DNA of 31,200 nt, from positions 1-31,200 of the forward strand of contig CAYHHR010000008.1 in NCBI GenBank assembly GCA_964356495.1, in the 5' to 3' direction. The position numbers were made by a program, and so were the translations under genes. The notes beneath the pieces are model-generated. The model had not been told where the DNA came from. It made no database searches and saw nothing but the letters and a program-made list of their open reading frames with translations. Shown here piece by piece: positions 7,080 to 14,627 of the stretch; within the stretch, counting starts at the first letter, position 1, and the number at the start of each line of letters is the position of its first letter. The stretch is from JAKANM01 sp964356495 (lineage in GTDB: Bacteria > Patescibacteriota > Patescibacteriia > Magasanikbacterales > GWA2-37-8).

Positions 7080-7739
7080 TCAAAAAATATCCTTGCCTAA
7101 TTTTTTTGCTTCATTCACAAAAAATTCCTGCCACAATTTATGCTCTATTTTTTTAATCATCCGAGGATAATCTTTAACTTCGATCGCTAACATAAATTGA
7201 CTGCCAAGCTGAACAGGATCCACATGCCAATCAAACTTAATTTTCGCTTTTTTTGCTAAAGATTCAACTGACCATTTTGTCTGCTGAATAATTAAATATA
7301 AATCAATAAAATCGCGCGAGCGGGGTTTTTGATATATCGTAAAAATTTTATTTACGGCAATATCTAAAAGCCCATCCACATAAATTCCATTATATTTTTT
7401 TCTTTTTTCTATTGCCGGAAAAGGATAATATGTAAATTCCGTTTTTATTGTTTCCATTTTTAATTTCAAAAAAAATAAATTCCGGTTAAAACTTTGCTGG
7501 AAATCAATTTCTTTTATCCCAGCTTGTTTTGATATTTTTTTTAAAATGACTGAAATATCCTGCGGACCAAATTCATTTTCTGAAAAAAAATCAAGATCCT
7601 CGGAAAACCTGTGCATTAAATAATACTCGGCAAGAGCCGTCCCGCCGCCTAAATAAAAGTTCCCAACAATCATTTGCTGGCGGCTTAATAAAAGCAAAAG
7701 TTTTGATTGGCTTGCGCTTAAGATTGTTTTTTTGGCCAC
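7080..7739 (-). CDS. AbiEii-type nucleotidyltransferase toxin
   Basis: This 219-residue protein belongs to the AbiEii / nucleotidyl-transferase toxin group found in type IV toxin-antitoxin and abortive-infection pairs, where the toxin is thought to transfer nucleotides to RNA such as tRNA and stall growth. The DNA-polymerase-beta-like motifs are clear: the glycine loop YLGGGTALAEYY (about residues 29-40) and the acidic pair SEDLDFF (about 46-52). The later YVDGLLDIAVNKIFTIYQKPRSRDFIDLYLI is also typical. The start overlaps the end of the upstream 68-residue ORF by 22 bases, which is usual for the pair. The stop codon falls at the junction with the LamG remnant, suggesting the module was inserted there. 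Confidence 0.88.
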   Translation of the reverse strand: MAKKTILSASQSKLLLLLSRQQMIVGNFYLGGGTALAEYYLMHRFSEDLDFFSENEFGPQDISVILKKISKQAGIKEIDFQQSFNRNLFFLKLKMETIKTEFTYYPFPAIEKRKKYNGIYVDGLLDIAVNKIFTIYQKPRSRDFIDLYLIIQQTKWSVESLAKKAKIKFDWHVDPVQLGSQFMLAIEVKDYPRMIKKIEHKLWQEFFVNEAKKLGKDIF

Positions 7740-7924
7740 AATAACAAACTCAAAAACTTTTTTTTCTTCGGGTCAAGGTGGAGTTCTGGCCAAAACTTTT
7801 TTAGCTGGATTTTATCAAATTTTCCTCCGCCCAAACCAAAATTCACCATCTGCTCCAAATGCCAGATAGTGTATTTATGCTTGTCTTTTTTCAGTTCTTT
7901 TGTGTCTGTGCTCCAATTGTGCAT
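7718..7924 (-). CDS. small partner (putative antitoxin) of the AbiEii toxin
   Basis: This 68-residue protein starts at the ATG at 7924 and overlaps the toxin gene by 22 bases, implying translational coupling. It is basic and has IWHLEQMVNFGLGGGKFDKI and PELHLDPKKKKFLSLLLW, a pattern I recall from small proteins beside AbiEii-type toxins in CPR genomes. It is far shorter than classical AbiEi antitoxins and lacks an obvious winged helix, so the antitoxin role is inferred from position. An inverted repeat GCATAA/TTATGC (7921-7939) covers its start codon and may be an operator. Confidence 0.7.
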   Translation of the reverse strand: MHNWSTDTKELKKDKHKYTIWHLEQMVNFGLGGGKFDKIQLKKFWPELHLDPKKKKFLSLLLWPKKQS

Positions 7925-7979
7925 AAGCTTTATTTATGCGGGTATTTTAGCATAAAAAAAGAGGTTTGTCTAGGTCGTT

Positions 7980-8065
7980 CCTCCCCCTAAAAGGGGAGGG
8001 AGACCACAAAAGTCAACCTACTTACCCATCACGCTTAGCGTGATAATCGGGACGCTTAACGTCCC
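7980..8065. repeat. cluster of short palindromic repeats
   Basis: Three hairpins lie together. The first is TCCTCCCC-CTAAAA-GGGGAGGGA (7980-8000), related to the C/G-tract family. The second is TCACGCT-T-AGCGTGA (8029-8043). The third is GGGACGCT-T-AACGTCCC (8049-8065), which contains the stop codon of the LamG gene. The 7925-8055 stretch holds nothing else. Confidence 0.75.
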
Positions 8066-10107
8066 ATCCTATATAGTTGCATTACTTCCCTGGCCGACAG
8101 CGCGCGGTTGTAGACGCGGACGTCGTCGAGGGAGCCGTTCATAAGACCAGCTGCTCCATTTTGGATGGAACCAATATTCGTATCGCCAGTCTGTGTTGAA
8201 AATGACATTGCAGACGCAGTTCCATCAGGCACTCCATCAGCATAAAATTGAACATTACCTCCGTTTACAACAACCATTCCAAGATGCCACTTACCATCAG
8301 TAATTACCTTGCTTCCACATAGAGAAGTCGCGTTATTATATATGCATAAAGCATTTGTTTGTATATAATAATCCCACTGCGTGGAGCTCGGTCTTCTAGC
8401 TATGAGCCTTACATTATTTACGGTAGTTTTGAACCACGCGGATAATGTAAAATTATTTGTAAGTGTCGCGCCTGCTTGTCCAACATTTATCCAACTATTT
8501 GTTCCGTTAAACTTCATCGCCTGCCCGATTTTTCCAGGTACCGGTGTAACTGCTGTTCTTGTCCCATCATTCCCACTCCCGCTTTTGTCCGTCGTAGTAT
8601 TTGCGGTCACATCTTTCCCATCCATCGTCCACCAGCCGACCAGGCCGGAGAGGAGGCTCGGGCGGGTAGCATCGGTCTTGTTTATTTTTCCGCCGCCCAT
8701 TTTGTATAGCTGCATTATTTCGGATGCCGAAAGCGCGCGAGAGTAGATTCGGACGTCGTCTATTGAACCATTCCACCAATCAGCGACTTCTCCGCCATAG
8801 CCAATAAAACTCCCGCTGGAACCGGCCACTCTGGTCTGTGCGATTTGTTTATCTAAAACGCCGTCTATATAAAAAGTACTCGTAACTCCGTTAGATGTAT
8901 AAACACCAAAATGCCATTTATTATTATTGTTTACTTTTGTACCCTCAAAACCATTTGGATTGCTACCTAAAGAATAACTAAACAGCTTACCACCGGTGCT
9001 TAACCCAAAGTAAACACCATTTTGAGAACTAATATTGTAATTATTAAGTATCGGTCTCTGACCACCAATATTTGCTATTTTAAACCAGGCGGACATTGTA
9101 AGGTTAACACCGGTGGTAAAAGGCGATAAAGTTATTTTACTACTACTCCCATCAAACTTCATCGCCTGTCCCAATTTTCCTTTGACAACTTTTATTCCGC
9201 CGTTCCTTGTCCCATCATTCCCACTCCCGCTTTTGTCCGTCGTAGTATTTGCGGTCACATCTTTCCCATCCATCGTCCACCAGCCGACCAGGCCGGAGAG
9301 GAGGCTCGGGCGGGTAGCATCGGTCTTGTTTATTTTTCCGCCGCCCATTTTGTATAGCTGCATTATTTCGGATGCCGAAAGCGCGCGAGAGTAGATTCGG
9401 ACGTCGTCTATGGAGCCGTTAAAATAACGAAGTCCCGTCTGTGATCCGATATTAAAATCAGTAGGTGTCAATGGAACCAAGGCCGAAGTATTCGCCGTCT
9501 GGATCCCATTTACATAAAACTTAGTGACACCTGAAATTCGCTGCATAACTACGTGATACCACGCATTGGCGCGGGAGAAAGTGTAGCCTGGATCAAGCCA
9601 CGCTACGCCGGGTAAGAGTCCCTGCAGTTTGTCTCCAGCACTCCCTGCGCCGTTACCAAGCCCAAAAGCGTAACCATTTCCCGTCACACCATTGTCTAGG
9701 CCATTGGATACCGCTGAGCCAAGTTGGTTTAAATTACTGGGATTTATCCAGGCTGACATTGTCCAGTCGTTAGTAACAACTGTTGGCGGAGTGGCGTCAT
9801 TTATGTTTCCGCTCGTCCCATCGAATTTCATCGCCTGTCCGATTTTACCGGTGGTTATCGCTGTAGTTCCGTTCCTTGTCCCATTATTCCCACTCCCGCT
9901 TTTGTCCGTCACCGTCGTGGCCGTCACATCTTTCCCATCCATCGTCCACCAGCCGACGAGGCCGGAGTTGAGCGTTGGCGGGACAGAGGGGGTTTTGGAG
10001 AATATGGAGGCATGAGAGGGATTATAACCAAAAAAAATGATTGTTAACAATGATAAAAACAATGATAGCGAAATGATTTTTGTGATTTTGAAATGACTAA
10101 AATTCAT
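8056..10107 (-). CDS. secreted surface protein with three LamG (concanavalin A-like) domains
   Basis: This 683-residue exported protein begins with a signal peptide (MNFSHFKITK, then a hydrophobic run to about residue 27, with likely cleavage after SHA near residue 33). The ATG at 10107 is preferred over the longer frame start at 10155, which lies inside the fic gene. Three tandem LamG/jelly-roll lectin-like domains start near residues 49, 270 and 486. Each opens with SGLVGWWTMDGKDVT and closes with DDVR(I/V)Y(S/N)RALSA. Such domains bind carbohydrates or other surface ligands, so a role in attachment or sensing at the cell surface is likely. No LPxTG or membrane anchor is seen. The linker between domains 1-2 and 2-3 is duplicated at the DNA level. 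It begins 10 bases after the fic stop and is probably in its operon. Confidence 0.88.
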   Translation of the reverse strand: MNFSHFKITKIISLSLFLSLLTIIFFGYNPSHASIFSKTPSVPPTLNSGLVGWWTMDGKDVTATTVTDKSGSGNNGTRNGTTAITTGKIGQAMKFDGTSGNINDATPPTVVTNDWTMSAWINPSNLNQLGSAVSNGLDNGVTGNGYAFGLGNGAGSAGDKLQGLLPGVAWLDPGYTFSRANAWYHVVMQRISGVTKFYVNGIQTANTSALVPLTPTDFNIGSQTGLRYFNGSIDDVRIYSRALSASEIMQLYKMGGGKINKTDATRPSLLSGLVGWWTMDGKDVTANTTTDKSGSGNDGTRNGGIKVVKGKLGQAMKFDGSSSKITLSPFTTGVNLTMSAWFKIANIGGQRPILNNYNISSQNGVYFGLSTGGKLFSYSLGSNPNGFEGTKVNNNNKWHFGVYTSNGVTSTFYIDGVLDKQIAQTRVAGSSGSFIGYGGEVADWWNGSIDDVRIYSRALSASEIMQLYKMGGGKINKTDATRPSLLSGLVGWWTMDGKDVTANTTTDKSGSGNDGTRTAVTPVPGKIGQAMKFNGTNSWINVGQAGATLTNNFTLSAWFKTTVNNVRLIARRPSSTQWDYYIQTNALCIYNNATSLCGSKVITDGKWHLGMVVVNGGNVQFYADGVPDGTASAMSFSTQTGDTNIGSIQNGAAGLMNGSLDDVRVYNRALSAREVMQLYRMGR
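8558..8763. repeat. 206-bp direct repeat, copy 1 (inside the LamG gene)
   Basis: This block is identical, base for base as far as I can align it, to 9206-9411. It encodes the end of one LamG domain, the linker GGGKINKTDATRPSLLSG and the start of the next. Perfect identity between coding repeats indicates a recent duplication or gene conversion. Confidence 0.9.
9206..9411. repeat. 206-bp direct repeat, copy 2 (inside the LamG gene)
   Basis: This is the second copy of the block at 8558-8763, same orientation, offset by 648 bases, which is one 216-residue domain unit. Recombination between the copies would delete or add a whole LamG domain in frame. Confidence 0.9.
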
Positions 10108-10117
10108 ACTTAATTTT

Positions 10118-11212
10118 TTAAAGTTTTTTGTATCTCGCGCTTCTTCCCAACCCAACTCGCTCTATCTTTTTCAGTTTGAGCAGGACCTCTAAGGTTTGTT
10201 TTACTGTTGGTCTAGCTATTTTCGTATTTTTCGAAATATCACCGGTGCTTGCCTCTTCCATTTTTTCAATATATTGCCAAACAATCAGCTGTTTTTCAGA
10301 CAAAATCTTGGCAATGTTTTCTTTTGATAAAAGTTCTACGGCCATTTGTGATTGTTTTACAATAATATCTAGGAAAAATTCCAGCCAATCAGTGATATTT
10401 TCTTTTTCTGTTCCCATAGTTTTTTGACTGCGTCGCAAAGCAATGTAATAATCCGGTTTATTATCTTCAACTAATTTTTCATGAGAAACATAGGGCATAT
10501 ACAAATATCCCGCTTGGAGCAAAAGCAGGTTGGTAAGCACGCGCGACAACCGTCCGTTTCCATCGGTGAATGGATGGATTTTTAGAAATTCAATTAAAAA
10601 ATTGCCAATTACCAGCAAAGGATGAAATTTGCCTTCTCCTAACGTGATTTGCGTCCATTCCACCAGATATTGCATTTGCCCGGGTGTAAGATATGCCGGC
10701 GTGGTATCAAAAAGAATGCCGACCGACTGCCCGGCTTCGTCTAACATATGAACATTATTCTCACTCTTTTTATATTCTCCACGATGTTTCTCGTCCTTAT
10801 CTACATATTTTAGAAGTTCTTGATGAAAATGTTTGATGGCGCTTTCATTAAATTTCAAACTTTTCCATGAATTAAAAACATTTTCTAGCAATTCATAATA
10901 ACCTCGCGCTTCCTGCTTGTCGCGATTGGTAAATTTTTGGATATTAATGCCGCGCATTAGTTTTTCAATATCTTCATCGGAAAGTTTCGCGCCTTCAATA
11001 CGAGTAGAAGCGCCGGTGGAAGTAATCAAAACTGATTTTTTCAATCTTCCTAAAACTTGTGGAGAGAGTTGCGCCCCAGTCACCCATCGCCCTTTTAACT
11101 CATCAATTTTGGCGATTTTAGATACAATAATAGACGGAATTTGCTCAATTCTTTTGGAAAAATTATTTTCTGGCAACCGTTTTTCTGTTATTTTTTGGCT
11201 AGCTTTAGGCAT
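10118..11212 (-). CDS. Fic family protein with C-terminal winged helix
   Basis: This is a Fic-domain enzyme of 364 residues that probably AMPylates proteins. The active-site loop HPFTDGNGRLSR (about residues 213-224) matches the full HPFx(D/E)GNGRxxR signature. An inhibitory-helix motif STRIEG (about 69-74) sits upstream in the position of class II autoinhibited Fic proteins. The last ~70 residues, with DISKNTKIARPTVKQTLEVL, look like a winged helix-turn-helix, so it may bind DNA. The frame runs back to a TTG at 11242, but that codon lies in the -10 box of a strong promoter. The ATG at 11212 gives the standard MPKASQK start and a leader of about 23 nt. The LamG gene follows 10 bases after its stop. 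Confidence 0.9.
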   Translation of the reverse strand: MPKASQKITEKRLPENNFSKRIEQIPSIIVSKIAKIDELKGRWVTGAQLSPQVLGRLKKSVLITSTGASTRIEGAKLSDEDIEKLMRGINIQKFTNRDKQEARGYYELLENVFNSWKSLKFNESAIKHFHQELLKYVDKDEKHRGEYKKSENNVHMLDEAGQSVGILFDTTPAYLTPGQMQYLVEWTQITLGEGKFHPLLVIGNFLIEFLKIHPFTDGNGRLSRVLTNLLLLQAGYLYMPYVSHEKLVEDNKPDYYIALRRSQKTMGTEKENITDWLEFFLDIIVKQSQMAVELLSKENIAKILSEKQLIVWQYIEKMEEASTGDISKNTKIARPTVKQTLEVLLKLKKIERVGLGRSARYKKL

Positions 11213-11217
11213 ATTTT

Positions 11218-11270
11218 TATTGGATACATTAACTATATCCAATTATATCCAATTATGCGGGCTGGGTCAA
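11218..11270 (-). promoter_or_regulatory. promoter and operator-like repeats upstream of fic
   Basis: On the minus strand TTGACC (11265-11270) and TATAAT (11242-11247) are 17 bases apart. ATTGGATA occurs twice in tandem here, and a mirrored TATCCAAT follows, giving ATTGGATA-9 nt-TATCCAAT across the transcription start. This layout fits a repressor site, possibly for the winged-helix end of Fic itself. The 11271-11324 stretch upstream shows nothing further. Confidence 0.65.
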
Positions 11271-11324
11271 TGTGTACGGACAGGAGGGATTTTTTCATAA
11301 TTCGAATGTTCAAAATTTCAAAAC

Positions 11325-11606
11325 CTATTTTTTTAACATATTTTTACGCTTTAAAAAATTCTTTTCCGTAATCACTCTTTGCCCTGTTTTTTGTTCTAAC
11401 TCTTTTCTGGCGTTTTTGGATATCTGCCCGCCCTTTTTTCCGGCAATCGCATTTTCTTTAAAACCATTCGCGTTATCTGCCGTGGCAATTTCTTTTGTGG
11501 ATAATTCGGCCAGAGCCGTAAATATAAGCTCCGCATCGCTCATATGGTCGCGTAAATTATGCCCGCGCAAACCTTTTAAATTTTTGCAATTTTTTTCGGT
11601 TGTAAA
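11325..11606 (-). pseudogene. C-terminal fragment of a BRO/DinD-like gene
   Basis: The minus strand encodes KNLKGLRGHNLRDHMSDAEL and on to KKGGQISKNARKELEQKTG, ending near RVITEKNFL. In related proteins this is the C-terminal third of one polypeptide whose N-terminal BRO domain is at 11613-12002. Open reading continues upstream of the ATG at 11570 back to about 11606, showing that it was once internal sequence. It has no own start signal that I can see. Confidence 0.75.
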
Positions 11607-11612
11607 TTTTGG

Positions 11613-12002
11613 TCATAAACCTCGGCATCTCTCCCTCGCCCTCTCTTGGAAAGAGAGGGATAACGATTGAAACCCCATAATTATTTTTGCGAGCCAGCGT
11701 TTAAACGGTTCGGCTTTGGGTGATGGGATGGATTGGATGATACGGAAAATGCCTTCGGTATTGGCGCAGTTCATTTGTTGTTTTCCACCTTCCGTGTTTA
11801 TTTCAAGGGTATGTACAATTTGTACCCATCCTTTAGCCAGTTCCAAATCACGTTGTTTTATTTTTTGTATATACTGTTTTGGATCATTTGAATCAATCAA
11901 GACTAATATTATATCTTCAACTACAAACCACCATTCATTCTGGAATAGTGTTTTGCGAATTTGTTTACCCTTAAAAATAGCGATATGAGTAGCGGGTAGC
12001 AT
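11613..12002 (-). pseudogene. N-terminal BRO-N (antirepressor-like) fragment
   Basis: The segment FQNEWWFVVEDIILVLIDS to AEPFKRWLAK is a BRO-N domain, common in phage antirepressors and DinD-like host proteins that bind DNA. After LAK the protein switches to unrelated sequence (IIMGFQSLSLSFQERARERC) that is the translation of a palindromic repeat (11630-11662). About 85-90 residues normally found between this domain and the C-terminal NLRDHM segment are missing. The start at 12002 (MLPATHIAIFKGKQ) is chosen because the longer frame to 12053 translates an A/T-rich repeat. It may still produce a stand-alone BRO-N protein. Confidence 0.75.
11630..11662. repeat. C/T-rich palindrome inside the broken BRO gene
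   Basis: CTCCCTCGCCCTCTCTTGG followed by AAAGAGAGGGA resembles the left arm of the 3056-3176 element (CCCTTTCCAAGGGGG type). It marks the exact place where the BRO/DinD-like protein loses homology. Confidence 0.65.
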
Positions 12003-12062
12003 TAAATTAGGGTTTTGGGTTTGATTTGACATTGGAAATTGGTAATTTGTCATTTCACGTCT
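12003..12062. repeat. A/T-rich repeat arm (TTTCCAATTTCC family)
   Basis: TTTGATTTGACATTGGAAATT, GGTAATTTGTCATTTCA is closely related to the right arm of the 5883-6026 palindrome. It supplies a spurious N-terminal extension (MTNYQFPMSNQ) to the BRO frame. Confidence 0.7.
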
Positions 12063-12078
12063 AATTTACAATTCCGCA

Positions 12079-12441
12079 TTATCTCACATATACTTTATCC
12101 ACCAGGGTATCCAGCAAGTCTTTGACGTTTTGCTGGGCTTCAGTTTCGGTTTTGCTGTTCACGAAATTCTGCCATTGGGCGAGGATTGTCGGGTCATTCA
12201 GCTCTCGAACGGCGTTCTCCAGTTTGAGCCTGGTCTCAAAATCGATCTCCTGGTTCGACTTGATGACTTTTTTTACAAAAAGTTTCATGAAAAGCAAATT
12301 CTTTTCGTTGTAGCGTTGGGTAGAAGCCGCGAATTTCGTCGCGTCAAGTTCCTTCATGGCGGAAATATATTGCAGGCCGAGGAAAATGTTTCCGGCAATG
12401 AGAGCGGCGATTACTGTCAGCCAAATTATTTTTGATCGCAT
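12079..12441 (-). CDS. small membrane-anchored hypothetical protein
   Basis: This 120-residue protein has an N-terminal hydrophobic helix (about residues 5-24, IIWLTVIAALIAGNIFLGLQ) acting as signal anchor. A soluble alpha-helical domain rich in Lys, Glu and Asn follows, with DFETRLKLENAVRELNDPTI. No family is recognised. Its start overlaps the end of the large surface-protein gene by 16 bases, so the two are co-translated and likely work together at the membrane. Confidence 0.75.
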   Translation of the reverse strand: MRSKIIWLTVIAALIAGNIFLGLQYISAMKELDATKFAASTQRYNEKNLLFMKLFVKKVIKSNQEIDFETRLKLENAVRELNDPTILAQWQNFVNSKTETEAQQNVKDLLDTLVDKVYVR

Positions 12442-14111
12442 ACTTTTCTTTTTTTATCTTTATAAAAATTAATTATTAATAATATCGTCACGATGAGGAG
12501 CAAGGCCGTCTTCCAGTCGACATATTTCAGCCAGCCATATTGCGATTTGAGTTCGATGTTCATGTGCACTCCTGATCCTTCCTGCACGGGGAATGGCTCG
12601 CTTTGGTAGGATAAGTATCCGGACGTCTTGGCCGCCAGGTAATAGGTACCGACCGGCACCAGGAAGGAATAAGAGCCGCGGATATCGGTGAGCTGAGGAT
12701 TTTCCTGGCCAAATTCTTTGCCCGGCCAATGTTCATATTTATTGGTTGTTTGATTTAATTGGTACAGCGCTACGGAAACATTCGGCAGACGCATTTCATT
12801 GCCGCCGATACTTTCATAGACATAACCCTCCGGGTCAACCACAGTGATGAGCCTGACCTGCTTTGATCCCAGATTCGGGTCTTCGTAGTCCATCACGGTG
12901 ATGATCTCGTATTCGCCGGCCGAGATCGGGGAGGAAATGTCCGCAGTGTAAACACCGTCGTGGTCCGGGTCGGTATATTCAAATTTCTGTAAAACTAATT
13001 TTTCTTCGGTGGGGATCGGCTGGTCGAGAGGATAGGCGAAAACCGGTTCGGCGAAGATCGAGGATAGAATTTGCCTGAAGTCTAATTCCGCGCGAATTTG
13101 CGGCGTCCTCGATCGGAAAATCAGGTAGCCCGTTACCATTTTGACCGGATGATCGGGGCGGATTGTTAAGTGCAGAGGTTTGCCGGAGATAGTGCTGATT
13201 TTTTGTTCGGGCTGGCCTTTTTTGGAGAGTGAAAGCGTGATTTTGAAATCAACCAGCCGGTCGGCGACGCTCGCGAAAATTGTATTTTTTGGAATTTGTC
13301 CATTGTCGCTTTGGGTTGCTTCAGTGAGTCCTGGTAGATGCAATTCGGTTGATTTTAACTTAGATAAATCTCTGAATTTTTCCACTCCGATTTTGCTAAG
13401 CAGGTTGCTGACGGCCGGAAAATTTTTTTCAAGCGCCAGGAATTCTTTGGGCAGAGGCGCAAAAACAAAAGCATTGATTCTTTTCATATCAAGATAGCTC
13501 CAGCTTCCGGACATCGATGGTGGCGTTACGCTCGCGACGAAAGTTTCAATCGGAGCTTTTGGCAGTGGAGGCTGATTTCTAAATAGGCCCGGTATAAGTA
13601 TGTTGAGATTATCAAAAAACTTCGCGATTGGGATACTGGGCAAAGAGAATTTTGGGACACTGATTGGCAAAGCATTGATAATCGAGCTTAGTTTTTTTAT
13701 GATAATGGAAATAAGGCTCGGCGGTTTTTCCGCTAGGGGTGGGCGAACTTTAGGCGGAGGTAAAATTTTGATGGTTGGAGTTGGCGAGATTAAAGTAGTT
13801 GTCACAACAAGTGACGAAGTCCCCGCTTGGTACAGGGTAGGGTGGGTTGGTGGGGGAGAATAAGAATACCCGGGCGGGAAAGCTCCGCCGCCGCTTGGCG
13901 CAACGGTCTCGCTTGGCCGGCTGGCCAACGGTCGCCAGTCGGTTATGACACTGCAATTGGTACAGTCGAAATTTATAACTCCGACATTCGTGCCGGTCGC
14001 TTGTCCGGTAAATAGACCGTTTGAGTTTATAGTTACACCGGTAAAATTTATCCAACCCAGTTTCTCGCCCCAGGCATTACCGGATAAAATTCCTCCTGAA
14101 GTGTTGATCAC
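12426..14111 (-). CDS. surface protein with GWIN repeats and C-terminal membrane anchor, main part (frameshifted)
   Basis: This 561-codon frame continues the protein that begins at 14407. It opens inside a repeat (GVINTSGGILSGNAWGEKL, then GWINF). A Pro/Ser-rich stretch and a central region follow. Around residues 430-520 there is a carboxypeptidase-regulatory/CNA-B-like fold (ITVVDPEGYVYESIGGNEM to GTYYLAAKTSGYLSYQSEPF). A membrane helix near the end (TALLLIVTILLIINFY) precedes a basic tail. The GTG at 14109-14111 is the internal valine of GGVINTS and an unlikely start. It is probably an extracellular anchored protein of the cell surface. The -1/+1 break may be a mutation, an assembly error or recoding. 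Confidence 0.75.
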   Translation of the reverse strand: MINTSGGILSGNAWGEKLGWINFTGVTINSNGLFTGQATGTNVGVINFDCTNCSVITDWRPLASRPSETVAPSGGGAFPPGYSYSPPPTHPTLYQAGTSSLVVTTTLISPTPTIKILPPPKVRPPLAEKPPSLISIIIKKLSSIINALPISVPKFSLPSIPIAKFFDNLNILIPGLFRNQPPLPKAPIETFVASVTPPSMSGSWSYLDMKRINAFVFAPLPKEFLALEKNFPAVSNLLSKIGVEKFRDLSKLKSTELHLPGLTEATQSDNGQIPKNTIFASVADRLVDFKITLSLSKKGQPEQKISTISGKPLHLTIRPDHPVKMVTGYLIFRSRTPQIRAELDFRQILSSIFAEPVFAYPLDQPIPTEEKLVLQKFEYTDPDHDGVYTADISSPISAGEYEIITVMDYEDPNLGSKQVRLITVVDPEGYVYESIGGNEMRLPNVSVALYQLNQTTNKYEHWPGKEFGQENPQLTDIRGSYSFLVPVGTYYLAAKTSGYLSYQSEPFPVQEGSGVHMNIELKSQYGWLKYVDWKTALLLIVTILLIINFYKDKKRKVCDQK

Positions 14112-14407
14112 GCCGCCGTTGGTGGGGTTGTGAGGTTGATCCAGCCATAGAGCTCGCTCCAGGCGTAGCCGGTGAGGGCGGAGTCGGTGATGTGGATGTT
14201 GCCATTCGCGGGAGCGAAGTTTATCCAGCCGGCTTTGGAACTCCAGGCGTATTTGTTGGCGCTGAGGATGGTGCCGTCAGTGGTGGAGGCGGATGCGAAC
14301 CCACCCCGCCCAAGCGGGGAAAACAAAAAAATAATTAAACAAAAAATTGTCCAGTAAAAAATTGAACTATTAAAAATTTTGTTTTGTGGTTTAATAAATA
14401 TCCTCAT
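14108..14407 (-). CDS. N-terminal part of the GWIN-repeat surface protein (signal peptide end)
   Basis: This 99-residue frame supplies the missing start of the 12426-14111 gene. A hydrophobic signal (about residues 15-30, SIFYWTIFCLIIFLFS) is followed by FASAST, a likely cleavage site, then by repeat units KYAWSSKAGWINF and GYAWSELYGWINL. The next unit should continue as TPTNGGVINTS, but one surplus base at about 14120-14131 (within CTCACAACCCCACC on the minus strand) moves the rest into another frame, and reading ends at TTPPTAA. PLGRGG in the signal region is encoded by a palindromic C/G repeat. Confidence 0.75.
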   Translation of the reverse strand: MRIFIKPQNKIFNSSIFYWTIFCLIIFLFSPLGRGGFASASTTDGTILSANKYAWSSKAGWINFAPANGNIHITDSALTGYAWSELYGWINLTTPPTAA

Positions 14408-14483
14408 TGCTTCAAAGATATTTCCTCGCTTGGTTAGATTATATCATTTTATTAAAATACCAGCAAATGCGTGCGTCTTAAAT

Positions 14484-14584
14484 CTCCTCCCCCTTTTAGG
14501 GGGAGGGCGGGGGTGGGGGTATTTTCGCGTAATTTAAAATTCCTAGTGATACCCCTCTCCTGCCCCTCCCCTAAAAGGGGAGGG
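14484..14584. repeat. 101-bp C/G-tract inverted repeat
   Basis: CTCCTCCCCCTTTTAGGGGG, AGGGCGGGGGTGGGGGTA mirrors TACCCCTCTCCTGCCCC, TCCCCTAAAAGGGGAGGGA around an A/T-rich centre. It is the same family as 3056-3176. The 14408-14627 stretch between genes holds only this element. Confidence 0.75.
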
Positions 14585-14627
14585 AATGATATGAAACGCG
14601 GAAAAAAGATTAAATGAGAGAAAAAAA

